A DNA stretch of 64,000 nt from positions 12,827,117 to 12,891,116 of the forward strand of contig CM119270.1 in the NCBI GenBank assembly GCA_051294375.1. The letters run 5' to 3'. The position numbers and the translations under genes are program-made. The notes below the pieces were generated by a model. The model was not told the DNA's origin, searched no databases, and worked only from the letters and a program-made list of their open reading frames with translations. The DNA is from Paraspadella gotoi. Its lineage: Eukaryota; Chaetognatha. How positions within the stretch are numbered: the first letter of the stretch is position 1; each line of letters begins with the position of its first letter. Shown here piece by piece: positions 58,509 through 64,000 of this stretch.

Positions 58509-58989
58509 GTGAGTTATTATGGTTGGGGGAGAGTGAGTGAAGAGAATCGAGATTATACAAAGTTAGAAGACTGACCACCAGACGAACTGATAATGTAAAA
58601 TCTTACTGTACAGTTTTACTTTAAACCGGGAAAATAACATCGATGGTTAGATAGAACGATGGTTAGATGGTTTAAGTCAACGTTTAAGTCAACGGGAGAC
58701 CAAAATTAAATTTTAAATTTTCATATTGCAGCAGCCATATCATAAAAGTTGACTTAAAATTTGAAAAGGAATTATTTCACTTTACATATTTTATTTATAT
58801 AAAAATATAAAAATCCATGGTTTTATCATCTTAGCAATATTGAATTGTTGAATTATTCAATTGTCAGTCTTTAACCAGCCCTTTATTCCCTACCCTTTTA
58901 CTCTACAATAAATCTCGACTGTTAAAGGTGAAAGAGTTGAAAAACCTAATTTTGTGGTCTTTTCATACAATTAAAACTTTCTTTGAAAT

Positions 58990-59164
58990 ATTATACCACT
59001 TCATTGATAGAAAAGCCAGGTACTCTGGGAGTGAATAAACGAGACTGTGAGAGAGTCTCGATTGAAAGCTTGCTATCTTGTAAGAGTGATGGAGGCCTTA
59101 AACCACCAAAGCCTGTCCAAAGTCCGGGGCAAGATAGCTTATTTATTAAATGAATGAATAATTT
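58990..59164. mobile_element. MITE-like element, copy 3
   Basis: Left end 'ttataccacttcatt', right end 'aatgaatgaataa' (a decayed inverse of the left). Interior 'tactctgggagtgaataaac', 'gagactgtgagagagtct' and 'ggaggccttaaaccaccaaa' match copies 2 and 1. The flanking ~45 bp on the left also match copy 2, so the element may be longer than its clear TIRs. Confidence 0.75.
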
Positions 59165-59539
59165 TTATATTGGTTGTACCAATTTTATAAAAAAATTTAA
59201 CATTTATTTCTTTATCGAACTAGAGTACATTGAGCTCATTGTGTTTGTCTGTCTTTGTCTCCGGATTTGTATTTTGTCGCCTCAAGACTCGAGTGCGTCG
59301 TTTCGTATCCGTCGAACTTTGATTAATATTTTTTTTTCTTGACGAAAAAAAAAAATAGGAACTAAATCGAATTCGACGAAAAAGATTTTTTTTTTGTTCA
59401 AAAATTTCTTGAAAGAATTCTTTTTTCTTTCTTTCTTTGAGTCTCAATTTGACATAATCAATATTTCGAGTAAACTTTGGTAAAAATAGAAAATTGACTT
59501 CTCTCGCCAATTTTTTTTAGTGTCTTTTTTTTTTTCCTT

Positions 59540-59547
59540 TTCTTTTT

Positions 59548-59619
<72 letters not shown>

Positions 59620-59620
59620 T
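59540..59620. repeat. (CTTT)n microsatellite
   Basis: About 20 CTTT units, the same motif and orientation as 52,313. Confidence 0.95.
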
Positions 59621-59827
59621 TTTATTTTTCTTTCTTTTTTTATTTATTTTCTTCACTCTTTCTTTCGGATTTTTTTTTTGTGATAGTTTTTATATCCTTT
59701 TAATTTTTTTTTAACATTTTTTTAGCTCAGTTTCCTATTTATTTTATCTTTTACATCTTAAAAAATGTTGACTCAAAACATTTGTGCACCCTATCAAACC
59801 ATCAAAAAAAATCATTTCTCTTTCCAG

Positions 59828-59902
59828 TTGTACAAACAAAAATTAAAATCCCTATTGGAATAATGCGTCCGGTTAAGGAATGCGATTTCAAAGAAGATGG
59901 TA
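59828..59902 (+). CDS. Candidate downstream exon (weak)
   Basis: Acceptor 'tcatttctctttccag', then in the phase left by LDLa 14 it reads VQTKIKIPIGIMRPVKECDF, KED, with a possible phase-1 donor GTAGAA at 59,903. If unspliced there, a stop comes at 59,926-59,928, which would make it a terminal exon. No domain recognised. Confidence 0.3.
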
Positions 59903-61942
59903 GAATTTCACATACAGTGTCACATTAATTATAGATTCGAAATGAAACATTAATAGAGTTAGTAGAGGATAAATGAACTATTTTGCTAAACATGACAGAG
60001 AAAAACATATTCTTAATGGTTATACAACCGCCGGATGTTTACGTACTTTTTGAAATATTTTAAAACATTTGGATGAGTGTTTTGTTATGATCTTTTCGGT
60101 AAAAAAAAACAGTATTAGCATACCTGTTAATAATTTCTGCCTTAAGATGTTATTCAGTGGAGCGGGCTCAAAAAATTTTATCCTGGACTTGGTAATAAAA
60201 ATTATTGCTTGTTTGGTTAACAATTATTTTTTATCACCGTTTAAAAACAATTTTGGTATGTTTTTTCTTTTAGAGATAAAAATTTTCATTATACAAATTT
60301 GATCCTAGTTTAATCTAAAGCTTTTTATGTCAGATTTTTAAAACTCCTTTAACGGACACCTGGAGGTCTCGTCTCTCAGTTTTGGGAAGTAAATAGATCT
60401 CCATTAAAAATATAAATAAGATAATTAATCATAAGTTCAAACGTAACCGAAAGTTTTTTTATGGTAAAGGATGTATTTAACTTTTAGCCAAAAGGAACGA
60501 AAGTGAATTAAAAAGATTTCGAGGGAGGATGAAAACCGAGATGTCGCCCTTTTTTCTTGACTTTTTGTTTTAAAGCCGAATTTAAATTTTATTATTTATA
60601 CTGAAAATAAACCTATTCTCCCAGGGGCAAAAATAGCTATTGTACTCGATCGCGTCTTCGGGGTATTGTTTTTGGAGACGGCCGCGTTTTTCTTTTACCT
60701 TTCGTGGCTTTTTTATAAAAAAAATTAAGAAGTATTTGCTTTTTTTCAACGACCTTGAATCCTTTAAAAAAAAACTTTCAGACATTTTATACAATTTAGA
60801 TATATGTGTGCGCAGCTGACACTAGCCCACTTTATTTTATAAGGGCGATTATCCTCGTTTAATTTTTTTTTACATATATTTCGAAGAATAAACTCGGGTC
60901 GAATCTTTTCTCCTCGGCCTCTCGGGTAATGAAAATCCCCTTAAGGGAATTTTAAGAGAAATAACATAATTTCAAAGCGCGAGCCAATCGATAGATTTTT
61001 TTCGTAAAATAATATAATGATATCCCGGCCTTGTTTTAAATTAAAAGCGCCGAAATACTCGTCTTTTCCTTCTCTTATATCTATGTGAAGCTCGTTCACT
61101 CCCATTTCCACCCCTTCACAATTCACACACACCTCGTTCCCCTCCACCCACCCATCGATACGTGAGGCCCCCACCCAAGCTTCATTACACCCACTTTTTT
61201 AGGGGGGGAGATGGGGGGAAAAGTCGGAAGGCGATTGCCCGCGGAGATGAAATACGATGAAAAAAAAAGAAAATTGGCTTAAAAACCCTAACTTTTTCGA
61301 AGTTCATATCGCGGACTAAGTGTGAGATTTTTGGGCGCGGATTCCTTTTGAAGTTTCGCCGAAATTTCGAATTTCGACAAACTACTTGTGATTGAACTGG
61401 GTCTTTTAGTATACTAAAAAAAATCTTTTATTTCTTCTTGTTTTTTTTTTACTTTTAAGTTCTAACTTTTTATATAGTTTCTTTCCTCTTAAGACTTATC
61501 CAATGTTTGTTAGTTATGTAATGGAGTAAAAAATATGTGAAAGTGACGGAGAGAGAGACCAAAAGCGAAAAAATACCTACCCGCAGAAGAACCGGGGGAA
61601 AAAAATTCATTTTCTTGAGATTAAGGCATAATTTTCTCTATATTTAATTTTCCTAATTCGCTCTATTTTCCGCTTCATTATCGCTTCGTTTCGGCGTAAA
61701 TCGCTCCATTTTGGCGGAATTATTTCCGAAAATGAGTCGACTTCTCACGTTTCTCGTCTCCGCGGGATCCCGCGTGTTTGTTCACTTCGCCCCTCGGCCG
61801 CTAGGGGCGCTGGGGGAAGAAGGGGGGAGAGAAAAAGGATGAGAGGGCGGAGTGTTTGGGAAAGATGAAAACAGAGAGGGGGTGGAGCTCTGTGCGGCGG
61901 AGGGCGGTAAAATGCGCCGCTAATTTGAAGCATTGTGTTTTG

Positions 61943-61944
<2 letters not shown>

Positions 61945-62018
<74 letters not shown>
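61945..62018. repeat. (GA)n microsatellite
   Basis: About 36 GA units; source of the Arg/Glu ORFs here. Confidence 0.96.
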
Positions 62019-62025
<7 letters not shown>

Positions 62026-63039
62026 TCTTGTTTGTTTTATCATTATCGTTAATTTGTTATTGTCATAGTTATTACGAACTAATTGTGATGCATTCAATCA
62101 AAAAAATATTCAAGTTAGTTACGCGATCATCATCATCATCAGCGTCGGCTGTCATCTTCGTCATCTTGACATTTGTCATCATTATCCGCCGTCAACGACG
62201 ACTTCATTTTCTTCGAAAAGACACACTTGTTAAAATTAGAAGGGTTGACGTTTGACGAATCCTCTTCGACGTTATCATCGTTATCATCACGGTTGTCATC
62301 ATCATCATCATCATATTCATCGAGAAGGACATCAGTTTGTACTTCGTTGTCATTTTCAGTAGCATCATTATCATCGGCTAATTTCTCAGTCCTGGATTTT
62401 TTTTCGATTCACAATAGTGAATTTGATACTTTTGTCGTATTTTTAATATTAAAATGTCTTTTTTGTAATATTAAACCGTTTTGTCGTCTTTCACTTAAAA
62501 TATGTTACAGTTAACTAGATATTATATCATATTTATTGTTTACATTGAGTAGTCGAATGCTCGTTATCTCAAAAATTCTTTTTTGCTAAATGCTTGTTCC
62601 GGGCAAACCCCAAGCTTGACCTTCAGAGGGCACTGGGACTCAAAATCGAGTGCAAGAGACCGAGCAGAGAGCGAACGAAGACGGAGAGAGAGGAGAGAGA
62701 GAGGAGAAAGAGAGAGAGAGAGATTTGAGAGAGAAAGAGAGAGACAGACCGGTTAGTAGTTAGAGAAGCGACCAAAACAGGATTATTGTAATAAAGCAGA
62801 GAAAATAAAAAGGAGCGGGTTTCTCTTGAAACTCGGATTGTGTAATGGAATGAAAAGGGTGAGTGAAGGTGAGGAAGGGCGATGCCGGTTCCGGAATTCG
62901 TCTGTCTGAATGAAGAGATCCAAGGCGAAAAAGAAGGGGATCAGTTTTTATATTAATTTCGTATTAAAGGGTTAGTACCAAGTTGACGGGATCTGATTTT
63001 AACTATTCGTTCATTTGGGATATCGCGAAAAATCGAAAG

Positions 63040-63079
63040 AGAGATTGAGAGAGAGAGTGAGAGAGAGAAGAGAGGAGGT

Positions 63080-63110
<31 letters not shown>

Positions 63111-63200
63111 AGAGAGGAGGAAAAAGAGGAAGAGGAAGAGAGAGAGAGAGAGGAAGTAAGAAGAGGTAGAGACGAGAGAAGAGAGAGAGAGAGAGAAAAA
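63040..63200. repeat. GA-rich low-complexity tract
   Basis: Interrupted GA/GGA/GAAGAG sequence. No gene. Confidence 0.85.
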
Positions 63201-64000
63201 TGTTTTTCCACAATTTTATCTCAAGCTGATTGATAACCTACTTGATAAGCCGTTTTAATTAATTATAAAAATCTAAATATCTTATCTTGTTTTTCGTTCC
63301 GTAAGAATTCGCGTTTGAAATTCTTGAACAAAGATTCAATGCGCGATCAAATTCGCCCCTTTCTTTTTTTTTTTTTCTTTTTTCTAGTTTTGAGTAGTTC
63401 ACGCTTTTTCGATCACTCCGTAAATCACACGATTTAATCACAATCATTTACATAATGTCGATTAGCTGATTATCCTTGAAAGGAAAATAGTAATCTTAAC
63501 TTTTGTCACTTCTCAAGATTTCAACTCGGATCGATCCATCAAATTTCTTTCCGCTTTGATCCACAAATTGAAAATGTTTTCACTTTTATGTTTTCAGTTC
63601 TCACCGCACGAATGACTCGACCCTTGACGTGTGACGGACGATCCTGCCTTACTTCTCGCTTTACTCGTTACGAGATATATTTTAATAAGGAATCAAGATT
63701 TATTTTGTATGAGCTAGAAAAGATGATACTTATTTAATTCGTCATCTAAAATTATTAAAAATTACTCATTTACGAGATTTTATTTTTATTCCCTGTTTAG
63801 ACTTGTTTGTGTGTCTTTGCTTTCAATTCATTCGCATCTTTTTGTTTTCTTCCTTCATTGTCCTTTATTTTTTTCTTATTTAATATTCATATTCATATTC
63901 CACCAGTGCGTTTTATTATTCTTATCTCTCTTTCTTCTTCCTCTTTGACTTCTTCTTTTTTTCATTCTCTCCCCTTTTTCTCTCGCTTCCCTTCTAATAT

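Larger units (their letters stand above)
58509..59827. other. Intron or downstream sequence with MITE and (CTTT)n
   Basis: AT-rich and without coding signal apart from short ORFs. It holds MITE-like copy 3 (58,990-59,164) and a (CTTT)n array at 59,540-59,620. Confidence 0.6.
59930..64000. other. Non-coding stretch
   Basis: No gene supported. AT-rich sequence with a pure (GA)n at 61,945-62,018, a (CAT)n-rich region at 62,125-62,350 and GA-rich tracts at 62,680-62,745 and 63,040-63,200. ORFs seen are short and compositional. It is either further intron of the matrix gene or intergenic. Confidence 0.5.

Overview
The window is animal nuclear DNA, not microbial. It has split exons with GT..AG introns, modular extracellular domains, very heavy simple-sequence repeats and scaffold gaps. 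I infer an invertebrate, plausibly an arthropod or another ecdysozoan, because the Ig domains carry an 'LPxGVYDDGRGxL' loop like that of trol/UNC-52-type perlecans. The species cannot be told from the sequence alone.

Layout. (1) 1-1,679, minus strand: a secreted or membrane leucine-rich-repeat protein, cut off by the window edge. It is open for all 559 readable codons. (2) 1.7-12.3 kb: mostly non-coding sequence with satellites (polypyrimidine minisatellite, GAAA, GA, GAT and a 13-bp GGTTAAGGATTAA array) and three large gaps, plus two plus-strand exon pieces of a fibronectin type III domain (5,286-5,360 and 7,130-7,286). (3) 12.4-58.5 kb, plus strand: one very large perlecan-like extracellular matrix gene. 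Readable domain order is LDLa, a short acidic exon, thyroglobulin-1, three LDLa, a possible Lys/Glu-rich exon, eight LDLa, four thyroglobulin-1, five Ig, Kunitz, two Ig, Kunitz, ten Ig, LDLa, Ig, LDLa. Nearly every exon starts and ends in phase 1. Several LDLa and Ig domains are split once, mostly by a phase-0 intron. A 1.1-kb plus-strand exon-like ORF (55,197-56,308) sits in one late intron and could be an alternative C-terminus or a nested gene. (4) 58.5-64 kb: non-coding, with a MITE-like element, GAAA/GA repeats and one weak candidate exon at 59,828.

The most important reading for any user is that two stretches are present twice because of assembly, not biology. Positions 12,878-17,340 repeat 17,341-~20,005, and 21,812-34,972 repeat 34,973-~47,225. 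In each pair the first copy is full of one-base indels in exons and introns alike and follows a gap of exactly 25 N. This is what an untrimmed, uncorrected long-read gap fill would look like. The second copies are clean. About 17 kb of the window is therefore probably not real extra genome, and exon counts must not be doubled. The noisy copies are still useful: they read across gaps in the clean copies, supply one LDLa exon and half of another, and reveal a ~590-bp insertion (two copies of an apparently new MITE-like repeat) that the clean copy lacks.

Together the plus-strand exons describe a long secreted adhesive scaffold. LDLa modules bind calcium and ligands, thyroglobulin-1 and Kunitz modules are typical protease-interacting domains, and tandem Ig modules form a rod. 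The combination of perlecan-like LDLa and Ig arrays with five thyroglobulin-1 and two Kunitz domains is the most unusual biology in the window.
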